DNA of 64,000 nucleotides from Ypsolopha sequella (GCA_934047225.1 OW203986.1:25423221-25487220); one strand, 5' to 3'. Numbered from the stretch's first letter, positions 32,999 through 44,801 are shown. Notes: generated from the letters alone by a model not told the origin. Numbers and translations: made by a program.

Positions 32999-33569
32999 AC
33001 GTAGACAATATACATCCACTATGATGAGATTTTAGTAATTTCCCACGGATTAGAAGAAACGAGTACCAAGCAAGCAACGCTGTGGGGTGTCTGCTAGTAC
33101 TAAATAATTAAAAATCTTGCAACTAGCCCATTATATATTTATTTATTAAATTCATTTCACAACATACAGTAGCAATGGGGATCCATAGGTAAAGCTAATT
33201 ACAGATGTCGCTAGCATAGGTCCGGCCAATAAATACTACGGTACAGCTATGTCAAACTTTGTTGTTGGGTGTGTTCCGCTTTTCCTACTGTTTTTCTCAA
33301 ATATCTCGCATTTTTTTCCCTTCCTCTTATCACCTTTATTCCAATAGGATGTTACATGTTTGTTATTGTTATTATGTTATTCATTTTTAATATGGAGTAT
33401 TTCGGGAATAAATAAATACCATTATTAAAGCAACCTAGTACGGCACACAAAGGCATATTTCTAAGTAAAAGTGTGTTTTTAAATTATTTGAAATTTTATT
33501 ACACCATATAGAAGTTTGCGAATCATAAAAATACGAAAACTTTATGAGAAAAATTTTTAGACGTAGGCT

Positions 33570-33700
33570 CAGGCAAATATCCAGGATTTGGATGATGATA
33601 ATGATGAACATGTTCTTGTTCATGAATTGATGGCTAATATCTGTATTGGACCCCGTTCAAACCAAATCCTGGATATGTGCCTGAGCCTTAAGAGTACATA
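33570..33700. repeat. Decayed counterpart of hairpin 8216-8354
   Basis: AGGCTCAGGCAAATATCCAG and the right arm ATCCTGGATATGTGCCTGAG match the U1 hairpin, but much of the left arm is replaced by a GATGATGATAATGATGA stretch. Confidence 0.7.
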
Positions 33701-33799
33701 AAATATAAAAATTAGCGTAGTGATAACTGTGCAAGTAGGTAGGTACTAAATTAGTAATAGAAATAATTTAAGTGATAATATTTTGGTCTTCACTTCTAC

Positions 33800-33871
33800 T
33801 TAATAACTCTTCGTATCACGATCTTGGACGTCACGAAGCAAGGTGAAAATGGAATATGCTGTTTTCATTAT
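33800..33871 (-). CDS. OR-B exon 5 (C terminus)
   Basis: Acceptor TTTGCTTTCAG, residues [20 protein letters not shown] then KSY and TAA. It is one residue longer than OR-A because the stop shifts. Confidence 0.9.
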   Translation of the reverse strand: MMKTAYSIFTLLRDVQDRDTKSY

Positions 33872-36800
33872 CTGAAAGCAAAAGAAAAGTGTTCTTATTT
33901 TCGTGCTGCTAATCTTATTTACAGCCAAAATGATTAACTGGAAATCAGACCTTAAGGGGAACAAAAATACAAACAGAAATAACATGTCAGCTTTCAGATG
34001 ATTTTGTTGCAATAATTAGGTTACGTATAGCCATAGAAAAATATATGTTTTTGGTTGAACTTTCAGGTATTCATTTTGCACAAACCACGTTAATCGATTC
34101 ATATTTGTACTGTCAATGGTTTTTTTTGTAACCCTCTATTTTTGTCAATTCTTCAATGTCTTCTAAAGCGTCATTGTAATGTTGGACTTAAATTTGTAAG
34201 GGTTTTGCCTGATATCTCGAAAATTGTATTAATTATGTTTTATAAATGTTAACCTTTGAATTATTTTGTTCAAGCTAACATATAATATCTTCAAGAGATA
34301 TATTTATGTCAGTTTCAAATGCGACCTTACTTCTACATTGTATGGCCAGATGCCCAGATAATGTCATCAGCAAAAATAATGCAATGATTACTAATATCTG
34401 TACAGTTGCTGTTTTACTTATATCTGTACAGTGGTGTCTATTCTCAAGATAACTTTCGAGCTAACTTTTTAGGTGTACTATCTAATTCATTATGTTAGAC
34501 ACATTGGACACTCAGCCTAATTTTAGTGATATAATAAAGCCGATTCTGAAGGCTTTAATTTTAGTTTTAGTGCTGTCAAAACTTTTAGTTTTCCAAAGTT
34601 ATTTAGCTTCTGTTCTTAACACTTAAGCACTATTTTGCAATAAAGAAAATGTTGTTTTGACTAAGCTAAAACTAAAATTAAAGCCTTTAGAATCGGCTTT
34701 ATTAATCAAATATATTTGAATGATAAAATATAATAATAATAATCAAATAAGAATCAAATAAAACCTGAAAAAACTTCACACCACAATTTACGACCACAAT
34801 AATTTGTCAATAATTGGTAATCGGCGTTTTATATTTGGAGTCTTTATATATAGGTTTTATTAAGCTATTGTACAGTCCTTAAAACAAACGAATGGTGTCA
34901 ATTCTTTGGGTTTTTATTTTATTGCAAAAATATCAAGTGTCTACCCAAAGAATCAAGGGAAAAGGACTTGCCCGTAAGTACTCAATTCACAATAGGTAGG
35001 TACCACAGAACTATTGGTAGGTACATATTTTGAATTCACAATATATTTATTTTTGATAATTTTTCATGTATTTATTTTTTGGGAAAGTAGAGTACTATCT
35101 ATTTCATTTCATTTCATTTCATTTATTTATTCACAAGCAATATACATCACATTTGAATTTCATACATAATAAAACAAACATAACACTAATAACTTATTTC
35201 TACAATTATATACATTTATGTTAATGTCAATTATAATATGTCAAAAATTTAATAATTATGTCAAAATAAAAATTTGTCACAAGTCATCAATTTCGTACAG
35301 ATTCCTCTCCAACAAAAACTGTCTTAATTTGTTTTTAAACAAAGTATGACTTGTAATAGTCTTTAACTCCGTAGGCAACTTGTTGAACAAGACAACTGAT
35401 TGATACCGTGTGCAGTGTTTAGAAACCTATTGACCTACGTCAATGCTAAAACCTGTCCATTTTCACCAGGTAATAGAACACTGCGTTTTTGACGAAATTT
35501 AAATCAATGACACTTACCGATGTGAATGTATCCAAAGACAAAGGGAACATTTTCCATCCAGTAATGGACAATGGTCGGTTGAGTCTCTCAACGAGAAAAC
35601 GCAAATTGTTCTTGAATATTCGTGACTTGGAGGTCCAATCACTGCTGTACACGGCGATGGAGAGATTGCTGCTCTGCAAGGTATACAGAGGCTATTTAAT
35701 AACTCATTCACCCTAATATAAAAAAAAAACGAAAACGAGGACAGCACTTGCCCAATAACAGTAGCCGGGCCGGGCTGTGCTTTTGCTGACGACTTCTAAT
35801 TAAGAGGAGGCCTTCCTTTTTCAATAGTTTTTGAACGATTGTGCTGAATCTACCACAAACGCAAACAATGTGAAACTTAAATATATATTTTTTTAAATTT
35901 TTATCTTTACGTTGTAAGTAGCGTTACCTATTTGGAAAACTTTCGCTCGATATATCTTATTTTTGAAAATAGTCTCTTTTTGAGTGTTTTATGGTTTTGT
36001 GTTTATCCATTTTATTTTTATTGTGTCATATTTTACTATCAATTATACAAAAATCTTGTTGATTAACATATGTACATGAGTTGAAAAATTACTTAAATGC
36101 AATATTGTAATTTAAGTCGATTTTAATTTTAAAATTAGACTCGTTCTGAAACGTTTCGCGTGCATTTTGGCGCACGCGATTTTCAACTTTATGAAAGTTA
36201 GTCTACGGGTTATAATTGTAAAGCCGCTGTGCGTTTAAGGAAGTCCTCGTCTTAAATAAAAATTATGTTAAAGTGGTTACGTCAATGCTCGTTCCCAAAT
36301 GCACAACCTTTTTTACACGACTGCCCCAAAAAAAGGAGTGTTATGTGTTCAGGGTTCATGTGGGTATTTTTCTTAATTCCACCGTAACTACTTAATGCTT
36401 AAACCGATTTCAAAGTGTGTGGTATCGTTAGAATCCTTATAGCCTCCTGAGTGGAATAGGTTATAAATATATACAGGGTGTAAAACATAACAGCCATAAA
36501 AAAGTGAAAAAATATAAATCGAATGTTGCTGTTAACCTAAACTACCGTGTGGATTTTGATAAAAGAGGTCCCAAACAATTCATAATAATCTGAAGAGGTC
36601 ATGAACTATATACAGGGAGGTAAAAAACTCCAAAAAAAACAAAAAAATAATAAAAATATATATTGAACACACTAGATGGTGATACCACCTTTGTAGATAT
36701 TCTAAATAGCCAACGGGTCGGTGAGCTCACGATGCAACAACTTCATGTATTAGATCAGCGGCGAATTCCACTCTTAGGTCCTTTCGCTGATGTGGACTGC

Positions 36801-39800
36801 GTGCAGATTTTCCCTACACCAAAGCAGATGGACGAGTACAACTCAACTATGACCGATGAGCTGGAAAAAAAATGCCGAATGTACAACGTAGTGGCCGTTG
36901 ACGTATCCGTGGAAGCAAAGTCCTACGGTCAGCCACCAAAAGCGGATTTCGTTCCCACAGACCCCAACAAAACAGGTGGCATTCCAATGTGTATAAAGAT
37001 TGGTGTGAGGTCTCGCGCAATGCTGCGGAAAAATATAAACATTGATCACGGGTTAGTCAATATTGCTATGGGTGTTGTGTGAAAAATATAATAGCCTGCG
37101 TTGTGACGTGATCCTTGAGCCTGGGGAGTTGCCACAAGCTGTCTTTGTAGAATTTGACGACAGAACAATACATGGTAACACGATCGACCAGGGAGTCAAA
37201 ATTGAACCCAGTACCATCGAGTATGATGCTTTGAGAGGTCAAGGTAAAGTTGACCGGCGTATGTTGCACATGTTGCTGGGCCGTAACTGTGCACAAGCTC
37301 CAAGGGACAACGTTAGATAGAGTCGTCATAGATCTGGGCAAAAAAGTTTTTGCCAAAAGTCAGGCCTACGTGGCCCTTAGTCGCGTGAGGCAATTGGATG
37401 GTCTTGCAATTAGCGTTCTAGAACCGCATAAACTTATAAATGAACCGCATGACAAAAATTCCCTCGATGAACTAAATCGCCTCCGGAATCTTCAGCACTA
37501 GAATCTTCGTCAATACGCGGATATAGAATGCTAGTTGCCAGACCATCTAATCACTAACAGGCCTACATTAAAAAGTATTAAATAAAAATAAATAATAAAA
37601 AATATTAAAAAACACGCCTGCCATAATTTCAAAATGCACTAAAAAGTAAAAAATAAGATATTTTAGTAACGACACCACACGAGCACTGGTTTCTTCTTGA
37701 GACATACGTAAAATTCTTATACGCAGAAAATTATGTTTTCATCAAGATACAGAAATATAGAGATTTAATTAGGATTTCAGTGCAGTCGGGGGACATGCAA
37801 AACAACACGTATCCAATGTAGAGCTGTTCCCAGACTGCGTTGAAATCCTAAATTAATCTCTATATTTCTGTATCTTGCCGTAATTATGAAAAAATAAGTT
37901 TCTGCATATAAGAATTTTACTTATGTCTCAGGAAGAAACTAGTGCTCGTGTGGTGTCGTTACTAAAATATCTTATTTTTTACATTTTAGTGCATTTTGAA
38001 ATTATGACAGGCGTGTTTTTTAATATTTTTTATTATTTATTTTTATGTATTTCTTATTTTTGAATAAAAAGCATCAAATAAATGTGGTTTATGGCACTAC
38101 GCGACAATGGTTTAATGACAATTGGGCTTTTTTAGATATGTTTAGTTCTTTATTACATTACGTTGTAAATGATGCTGCACAACAACTGTAAACACGCTTT
38201 CAAATTGTTGGGTAAGATCCGTAACAAACTTATATGTAAAATAAAACAACTAGAAAAGCTCAACTAACATGAAACTATTGTCGCGTAATGCCGTAAAAAG
38301 TCCATAAATATAATTTATTTAATTTGTTTTAAAAATAGTGCAAGCAATCATAAAATGTGCGTTTGGGAACGAAAACTAAAGCAACCACAGGCTCGGTTGC
38401 GCCTAACATGCTCTCGCGTTTGGACAATTTAGCTTATTAAAACTAAATGTTTTCAACGAACAAAATTTGTGTTAGTAATTAAGAAGTTGAATTACGTTAT
38501 AATTTTTAGGGTTCCGTACCCAAAGGGTAACCAACGGGACCCTATTACTAGCTGTCCGTCTGTCACCAGGCTGTATCTATGAACCGTGATAGTTAGACAG
38601 TTGAAATATTCACAGATGATTTATTTCTGTTGACGCTATAATAAAAAACAGAATAAAATTAATGTTTAAGGGGGCTCCCATACACGGAACCCTTCGTGCG
38701 CGAGTCCGACTAGCACTTGGCCGGTTTTTTTTTTGTTGCTTTTGTATTTGTCCCCAAAGTATTTTGATGGACTATAGAATAGAAATAGAAAAGTTTATTT
38801 GTTTGACTTTTGGTCCTTAAAAATTAGGTGTTACAATATGCTCAATATGTCATTCCTCAAAAATCTGCCAAATTTGGCGTACAAATATTTATCTAAATAA
38901 ACACAAACAAAGAAACAATTGACCTTAAACATTAAAATCTGAATTGCAAATAAATATATAAAATAACTCAATTATGTGGCACAATACTCGAATTTTACGA
39001 ATTTATGAAATCTATTGCTTCTATTTTGGAAAGGAGCATAACGTTCTTGTGTTGTCAGCATCAGCCGGGCCGCTCGCACTAATTTCAATATGGTAAAGAT
39101 GTAAAATACCTTGACAATAACTTGAGTTCCAAACCAAGAGGGCACTAATATTAGGACAGTCATAATTAACATGTAGGTCCCAAGAAAAACGTAATAATCC
39201 ATTGTTGCTGGCTAAAAACAGATAACATAACCATTTAAAAAGTCAGTGTCATGTCTTGTAGTACATTGTACAGTTCACTTGCAGTTTAAGGCCCTTACTA
39301 TTGCCAAATGGGTACTTTCTAAAGCCTACTCCTCGTTTATGGCCAAACCAAAAATAATGAAAAAATGTATTATGAATAATCAACTCTTAGACAACATATG
39401 CAACAGTTTTCTTTTTCATACCACCAAAACTTCTACATGATTTTTTTTTTTTACTGAATGGTGTTTTTTGACCTCAAATTCTCTACTGCTCCTGAGTGGC
39501 TTGGCCGATTGAATTCATCTATGCTTTGATAAATAGATAAACTTTATAGCTATAAACATAACATAAGATTATTCAATCGAGTAATCACGTCCAAGTGAAA
39601 AGTATAATTTTCCCCTATTTCGCTCTCTCAAGGACGCAGCGAGCGTCGTAACAGCCACTATGCATTGCGCGCTGATATGAACGTTATTTCAATGTCGTTT
39701 CCGTTGATATTTGTAGTGACAAATATCGAGCTGCTAATTTGGCGATGGTAATCGCCTTAACTATCTTATTATACGAATTTAACAGATAAGATGTAAGATT

Positions 39801-41124
39801 TGTCTTTAGTTTGGTTCACTTGCAGGAGATTATATTATTACCGCCATTGTTTGTACAGAAATGACTATGTATGACCTGACTTGGTACATGCTCTAAGGAT
39901 CTGACGGATAAATGTACTAAGGAACGAAACCAGGAGATCTATTGAAACCTGGAAAACAAACAATCATTAATAAAATAAAGGATTCAATCAACATTTTACT
40001 TACCAAAGTAAATCTAAATAAACAAACACATATGACACATGAAGCCACACCAAACTGAACAAATAAAGTTATCATAAACACCTCTTCAACAAGTTGACAA
40101 AACCTGAAAAATTATGATTTATTTAAAGTGTGTAGCCGATTCCGAAGGCTTTATTTTAGTTTTAGTGCTATCAAACATAAAATGATTCCAAAATAATTTA
40201 GATTCCGTTCCTAACTCTTAATGACTATTTTGCAATGAATAAAATTTAGTTTTAACAGCGCTAAAACTAAAATTAAAGCCTTTACAATTGGCTTAGTGTC
40301 AGTATGTTTAATAAACGCTAAATATAAAGTACGGTGTACACTTACTTTGCAACTTTGTCAAAATGAATGATGATTTTATTTAATTCCTGAACAAAATGAA
40401 CATTTTCATTTGGATTCACTATATTTCCAGACTCAATGGTAACATCTTTTGTTATTATAACATCACCAACTTTTCTTAATTTATCATCGAGGATATCCAA
40501 TTGTGCTATTATCAAAATAATCAAGCCCAGGAGAAAAGTATCTACGTTTACGTTAATAAGCATCAGGAAATGCATACCAATAGTCTGGTATAAATAAAGT
40601 GGAAACATATATCTCTCTCTGAAGCTTGCACTAAGAAACGTGTAGGAACAAAGAGGCAAATACAAATCTTCTCCAAACACAACATGAACTAAGAAAAAGG
40701 CGATCATATTAGTCAAGTTTGAAATATACGACACTAGCGCTACTATTTTCCAATACTTAACATTAAATTTCTTCGCTTTGTTTATAATTTTAATGCCAAC
40801 TTCAGAGTCAGATTGAAATGTATCGCTTTCTAGGGTATCAAGTAATAATAATATTTTATTTTTCATCAATACGAAAGTAAGAGCTTTAGTAACAACTGTT
40901 ATTTCATTAAAATAAAACAATAACTCTTCTATAAAAAGTTCAATTTGACCTGGAATATACCAAAGATTTATAGTTGGCAGAAAAGTGTAAAATATAACAA
41001 ATATTGCTATGAAACATCTGGAGTAAATTTTATAGTATTTTCTCATCTTGCCAGGGTACAGTCCAAGAAACTTCCAATATTTCATGTTCATAAGAAAACA
41101 GTCTATCTGACGATATGGCTTCAT
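33800..41124 (-). CDS. OR-B: insect odorant receptor (7tm_6 family), five exons, 402 aa
   Basis: Paralogue of OR-A with the same role: an olfactory receptor subunit expected to pair with Orco in the sensory membrane. Coding exons are 41124-40346, 40103-40004, 39211-39110, 35673-35518 and 33871-33800. All introns are GT-AG with the same phases as OR-A, and the frame is open for 402 residues. Exon 1 is about 90% identical to OR-A. Changes cluster in the first 165 residues (TM1 to the loop before TM4), a region often linked to ligand selectivity; the distal half of exon 1 and exon 2 are nearly unchanged. Introns 1-3 are larger than in OR-A because of MITEs, and in intron 3 also a PIF1/foldback block. 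Intron 4 is 1.6 kb and lacks the BEL element. No lesion was seen; ligand unknown. Confidence 0.9.
34539..34697. mobile_element. MITE in OR-B intron 4 (GCCGATTC family)
   Basis: 159 bp with termini GCCGATTCTGAAGGCTTTAA and TTAAAGCCTTTAGAATCGGC. The copy is in U2 only. Confidence 0.85.
35101..35447 (-). mobile_element. 5'-truncated LINE 3' end in OR-B intron 4
   Basis: On the minus strand it encodes a LINE C terminus (FNKLPTELK, then [15 protein letters not shown] and stop), a 3' UTR and a pentanucleotide tail (ATTTC repeats on the plus strand). OR-A lacks it at this point. Confidence 0.8.
35518..35673 (-). CDS. OR-B exon 4
   Basis: Acceptor CTTGCAG, residues [13 protein letters not shown] to [12 protein letters not shown], donor TCG|GTAAGTG. 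It differs from OR-A at 4 of 52 residues. Intron 3 upstream is 3.4 kb. Confidence 0.9.
35804..36251. mobile_element. TTAA-flanked MITE in OR-B intron 3
   Basis: Inverted termini GAGGAGGCCTTCCTT and AAGGAAGTCCTCGTC, with TTAA at 35800-35803 and 36252-36255. U1 reads through at about 17845 without it. Confidence 0.75.
36663..37501 (+). pseudogene. PIF1-family helicase C-terminal fragment (Helitron-like)
   Basis: Three overlapping frames encode successive parts: [20 protein letters not shown] (36699 onwards), then [12 protein letters not shown] (37126 onwards), then [19 protein letters not shown] and [12 protein letters not shown] (37282 onwards), the PIF1 motif V/VI region. Two frameshifts (near 37075 and 37265) break it. 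The N-terminal Walker A part is absent. PIF1 domains of this type are carried by Helitrons, so I infer a mobile origin; a retrocopied host PIF1 is an alternative. It lies inside OR-B intron 3, antisense to the gene. Confidence 0.75.
37582..38046. repeat. Foldback element with roughly 200-bp arms
   Basis: Left arm 37582-37779 pairs with 37841-38046 (for example CGACACCACACGAGCACT / AGTGCTCGTGTGGTGTCG), leaving a loop of about 61 bases. It forms the right border of the block that U1 lacks. Confidence 0.9.
38507..38735 (-). repeat. Lepidopteran dispersed repeat, short copy
   Basis: It runs from GGGTTCCGTACCC to CGAGTCCGACTAGCACTTGG and CCGGTTTTT, the inverse of the 31083 copy's start. Confidence 0.7.
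38770..38900 (-). mobile_element. LINE 3' end, minus strand
   Basis: GAATAGAAATAGAAAAGTTT mirrors the tail of the 25335-27477 LINE. No coding part remains. Confidence 0.5.
39110..39211 (-). CDS. OR-B exon 3 (TM6)
   Basis: Acceptor TTTTTAG, first residues [14 protein letters not shown], last [11 protein letters not shown], donor GTATTTT. It differs from OR-A at 5 of 34 residues, including Q to L in TM6. Confidence 0.87.
39290..39756. mobile_element. TTAA-flanked MITE in OR-B intron 2
   Basis: Termini GGCCCTTACTATTGCCAAAT and ATTTGGCGATGGTAATCGCC are inverted, with TTAA at 39286-39289 and 39757-39760. OR-A intron 2 lacks it. An inverted relative lies at 49490-49920 and a fragment at 25100-25290. 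Confidence 0.8.
40004..40103 (-). CDS. OR-B exon 2 (TM5 region)
   Basis: 100 bp, identical to OR-A exon 2, between acceptor TTTTTCAG and donor TTTG|GTAAGT. Confidence 0.9.
40135..40292. mobile_element. MITE in OR-B intron 1 (GCCGATTC family)
   Basis: Termini GCCGATTCCGAAGGCTTT and AAAGCCTTTACAATTGGC. It accounts for most of the difference between the 242-bp intron here and the 77-bp intron in OR-A. Siblings: 34539-34697 and 47454-47612. Confidence 0.85.
40346..41124 (-). CDS. OR-B exon 1 (residues 1-260)
   Basis: It starts [12 protein letters not shown] and ends at donor AA|GTAAGTG, the same length (779 bp) as in OR-A. Notable substitutions are S28R/N29K before TM1 and A50P within TM1. Confidence 0.9.
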
Positions 41125-41205
41125 TATTTTAGAAATATATTCTGGTTGAGGTTTATTGATTATCGATCAACTTCGACTGTTTTTCTTCAACCGGTTTCAG
41201 TCCTC
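41125..41205 (-). other. Probable 5' UTR segment of OR-B
   Basis: Conserved with OR-A from the ATG up to the TTTACAG|GAG acceptor-like site. The upstream exon was not located. Confidence 0.45.
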
Positions 41206-41699
41206 CTGTAAAAAAAAAGAAAATCTTTTTGTGATTATTTATTATTTATATATTTTGGTTGTAATTGTATTTGTTTCAATATCGAATGTAAACGACACAA
41301 AAATATTTGGAAGGCGTATGCTATAAAGACATGAAATTTTTGTATTGTTTGTTATATAATTTTAAACGGTGATATGATTACTGTAAAACAATTCTAGCAT
41401 TAACTTATTAAGGATTTTGGTAAACTTGATTTCGAAAATGAGTGCCGAATTTATGCCAACCTTATTAAGGACAACATTAATTATTGGAAACCAGTGCCGA
41501 AACGATCATATAATACGATTCCCTTTTAAAATCAGGCAACAACCATCTCTTGGTGATTACTACATTGCAGGTACAATACAAAAGTTAAATTTGTCTTATA
41601 TGAAAGTAATTCAAAAACACCTGCTTGTTGTGCAAAAAATCTGCATTATATCAAAAATTTCTTTATATATTTTAATACCGCATATATGCGCGTATTCAT

Positions 41700-42340
41700 A
41701 AAGCAACAGGCGTTTTATTCGCGAGCTAAAACCTTTACCGTTACTGGCAGATACTAGCGCAAGTGCCCGAGATACAGTAAGTGCGCGTTAGCTTGGCGGT
41801 AGCGGTCATTCACCCCTTCTACCACTGTATTCGTTTTTGTGGTAGCGCGTAACGTGCAAAAGTACTGTCTCTAAGTGTACTATAGTAGCGGGGCCAATCG
41901 GAGCACGATTAACACCAGTAGCAAAAATTCGAAAAATCAAAGCTAATAGCCAGCCAGTAGGCTCCTTTGAAAAATATAGTTGAAAATAAAATTGTATTTA
42001 TATTAGATCGGTCTACACCGAATGTCACCGGCCAAATTCGATTTTAAGAGATTTTAAGACAAATTAGTTTCGCTTAAGCCAAAATAGTTCTTTGGGAATT
42101 TCAGAAATCCTTCAGCTTCGAAGCGAGCGTTAGGTATGGCGAGTCACGGAACGTAGTATAGGGCAACCGCCATACATAGAAAGAAAAAAATAAAACATAT
42201 TTATTCGTCATTAAACAACCAATTACACAACAACTTAACATTAAATAGACAAAAAGGGCGCAGCTCAGCAAAATGCTGTGAGTGCGTACATCTGCGCAGC
42301 GCTGATTTTCAGCTGTCCCTGTTCTCATTAAATATTACAT
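41700..42340. other. No gene recognised
   Basis: This part of U2 has no match in U1. It contains GC-richer patches (41735-41900) but no supported frame, motif or terminal repeats. Confidence 0.45.
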
Positions 42341-42528
42341 GTAGTGCGGGTACCGACAATGGCTTTTTAAATAAAGCTAATTATTAAAAATGTTATGAAC
42401 ATGCATTTTTAAAGAAATTCAAATAACAAAAAATCTGATAAAACAAACCAATAAATTTTATAGCCTTAGCCTTAGCAAAACTAGTTTGTCCTAAAATCGA
42501 GCTTCGCCGGTAACATATGCATTATAAG

Positions 42529-42773
42529 GTGAAATTTAAGTAATCAACCGCCCGAATTCATACTGGAGATCCGGTTAATGATCAGGAACAATGTTTAATG
42601 AACCTACAAGTAACATCGGAAAAAAAAATTTTGCTTCCGTACTTTGGGATTGTAGGTATTTGAAATAGTCCAGTTCGCATAGGAACAAATTTTTTTACGA
42701 CTTCGAAATTTGTCCTTGTACCTGATAACTAACCGAGTCTGCAAGATGAATTCGGGCGGTTGATTAAATTTCA
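42529..42773. mobile_element. Inverted-repeat element, copy 2 of 3
   Basis: It begins AAGGTGAAATTTAAG and ends GGTTGATTAAATTTCACC, with CCGCCCGAATTCATACTGG / GATGAATTCGGGCGG inner arms. It occupies the place equivalent to 20469-21045 in U1. Confidence 0.75.
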
Positions 42774-44130
42774 CCATCTATGGGACATAAAGTTTTGATT
42801 TTGAGTAATTTAAACGCATTGTTCGCCATACGCTATTTTTTTAAAGGATTTTATTATTAATTCATTTCAACTTTTTAGTATATTTTGTACATAAAAATGG
42901 CTACTTTAATTAGTTTACGAATAAACATTTTGTATGTGCAAAATGTATGAAAATTCTGTCCATAAAATTACCATTTTTTGGGCCAACAACAAACGAACAT
43001 TCGATTACACGAATGATGGAACAATTGTCTCTTTTTTGGTAATTACGTACTTTGGTAATTTAATTTTATACCCTAAAGCCCTAAGTAAAAGTTATTCGTT
43101 AAATATGGTGTTAAATAAATGAGTGTTACATATTATTTTGAGACCTTGTCGAACCCTGACTCTCTCCGTCTCACTCTACAAAATGCAATTTATGGGCAAA
43201 TTTTTTGATATGTCAGAATAAAATCATGATCCTTTAAAAATACAGTAGCTAGTTAAGAGCGGTACGGAGCCGGATGTTGCTATCGCAAAGTTTCCATTGT
43301 TTTCCGTAAATTAGAGTTTCAAAAATTAAGAATTGAAAATATTTTTAAATTCTGGAAATCGCTCTTAAAAATAAAGTAAACTCTTATCGGAGCAGAATTT
43401 CAAAAAGTAGTTTGTTATATGCGCAAAAAAAATAGAAGTTAAATTCAAATTTTATTTTACGTACACGAGAAATTAAAACTTAGATCGACAGCTACCACTT
43501 TTTTTTTTTAATTATCATTAAATTATTTATTTGTGGATGTGTTTTGAAATAATAAAAAGTGAACTTACAAAATAAACACATTTTCACACTTTGCCCCGCG
43601 ACCTCAGAAATTTTGCTATACGTAGTTCAACTTAGAGCGTGAGCGAGAATCACGGGTTGACAAGACTTCATCAATACCCAGAAATATTAAAAATTATATT
43701 TGCATTAAAAAATGTAGTTTTCAGTTCCCTTATTTTCTATGTCTTTTTTCAACAACACTCTACCTCCGAACGCCGCGCCGCCTTGAGCTGGTAATGTACG
43801 AGTACTTGGTCGAAGGCACGTCAAAATCGGGTTAAATATCGCGAAGAAATTCGTCCACCGTGATTCAGTAATGAGTGTTGAAGATGCAGATTGGTATGGA
43901 GGCGGCAGTTTTGGTACGGAATATACAGATCGTCACGACATGGATCCCCAAGAGGGTGTCAGAGGTGTTACCAAGTATGGACTGTGAAATACGAGTTACA
44001 GTCTAGACTCTTACTTACGTTTCACCGTACTTTGAGCACAAATATGGACCCATAGCTTAAGGGGCCTCTACCTAGTGTCATCCGAAAATGACTCTATTGA
44101 TTAGGTTGTTTCTCTTAAACGACATGTTTA

Positions 44131-44670
44131 AAAATTATGAAGAAACTATACATGCGGATAATTAAATGAATGAGGCTAAGGTGTCGGAATTTTGCAAAAA
44201 GAAGCACTTGGTATTAAATCCAGCTTTATGGACATTATTACACCAGTTTTGTTTCGTTGTAATAGTCACAGTATTACTGAAGTTATGACCGAGTTCCAGT
44301 ACTGTCTCCAAGACCTCATTCCATCACCAGCTCATGACACCGAGTTTCCGAAACTAGCTTATCATCCTTACAAGTAAAACATCTAAAAAAGAGGGTAAAA
44401 CTTACATTAAAATGATCTTCACGACAGTAAGCACTACTTTTATTTCCAATAGGATCTGCTCACCCTTACGGCGTTCAGACACTTTTTTCTACCTTTAGGG
44501 CCTAATGGCACACAAAAAAATAACTTATTTGGAATTTTCATACTCCAGTTACTGCACAATGACACAATGCAATATTTCTTGGTCATTATATTTAGTTCTT
44601 ATTCGTGTGTATAGTGCAAGTTGTATAAAGTATGGCACGCTTGAGCCGAATGAGCCCGATCCGCAGGGTT
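44131..44670. other. No gene recognised
   Basis: Sequence between the end of U2 and a palindrome. An open stretch with no family resemblance starts near 44167 but has no supporting context. Confidence 0.4.
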
Positions 44671-44801
44671 ATTACGTATCTTGCAAAAAATAAGCAATCG
44701 ACAAAAATTTCGCTGTTGCTGTGTCAAAAGTCACTTTCTTAATAAGAAAGTGACTTTTGACACATTTTTGTCGATTGCTTACTGTTTGCAAGATACGTGA
44801 T
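44671..44801. repeat. Long palindrome
   Basis: The left arm ATTACGTATCTTGC...TAAGCAATCGACAAAAAT pairs with ATTTTTGTCGATTGCTTA...GCAAGATACGTGAT, and the centre is TTTCTTAATAAGAAA with essentially no loop. A small extra piece (about 44709-44719) interrupts the left arm. Confidence 0.85.

Larger units (their letters stand above)
27585..44130. repeat. U2: duplicated genomic unit carrying OR-B
   Basis: Collinear with U1 (6160-25005), starting at ATCCACCAAGTATTTTTC. U2-specific insertions include the Helitron mosaic, hAT MITE 32688-32998, LINE end 35101-35447, TTAA MITE 35804-36251, the PIF1/foldback block 36310-38046, TTAA MITE 39290-39756 and MITE 40135-40292. Confidence 0.85.

Noticed and set aside
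35101..35130. ATTTC microsatellite
   Set aside because: It is the tail of a minus-strand LINE, not an independent repeat.
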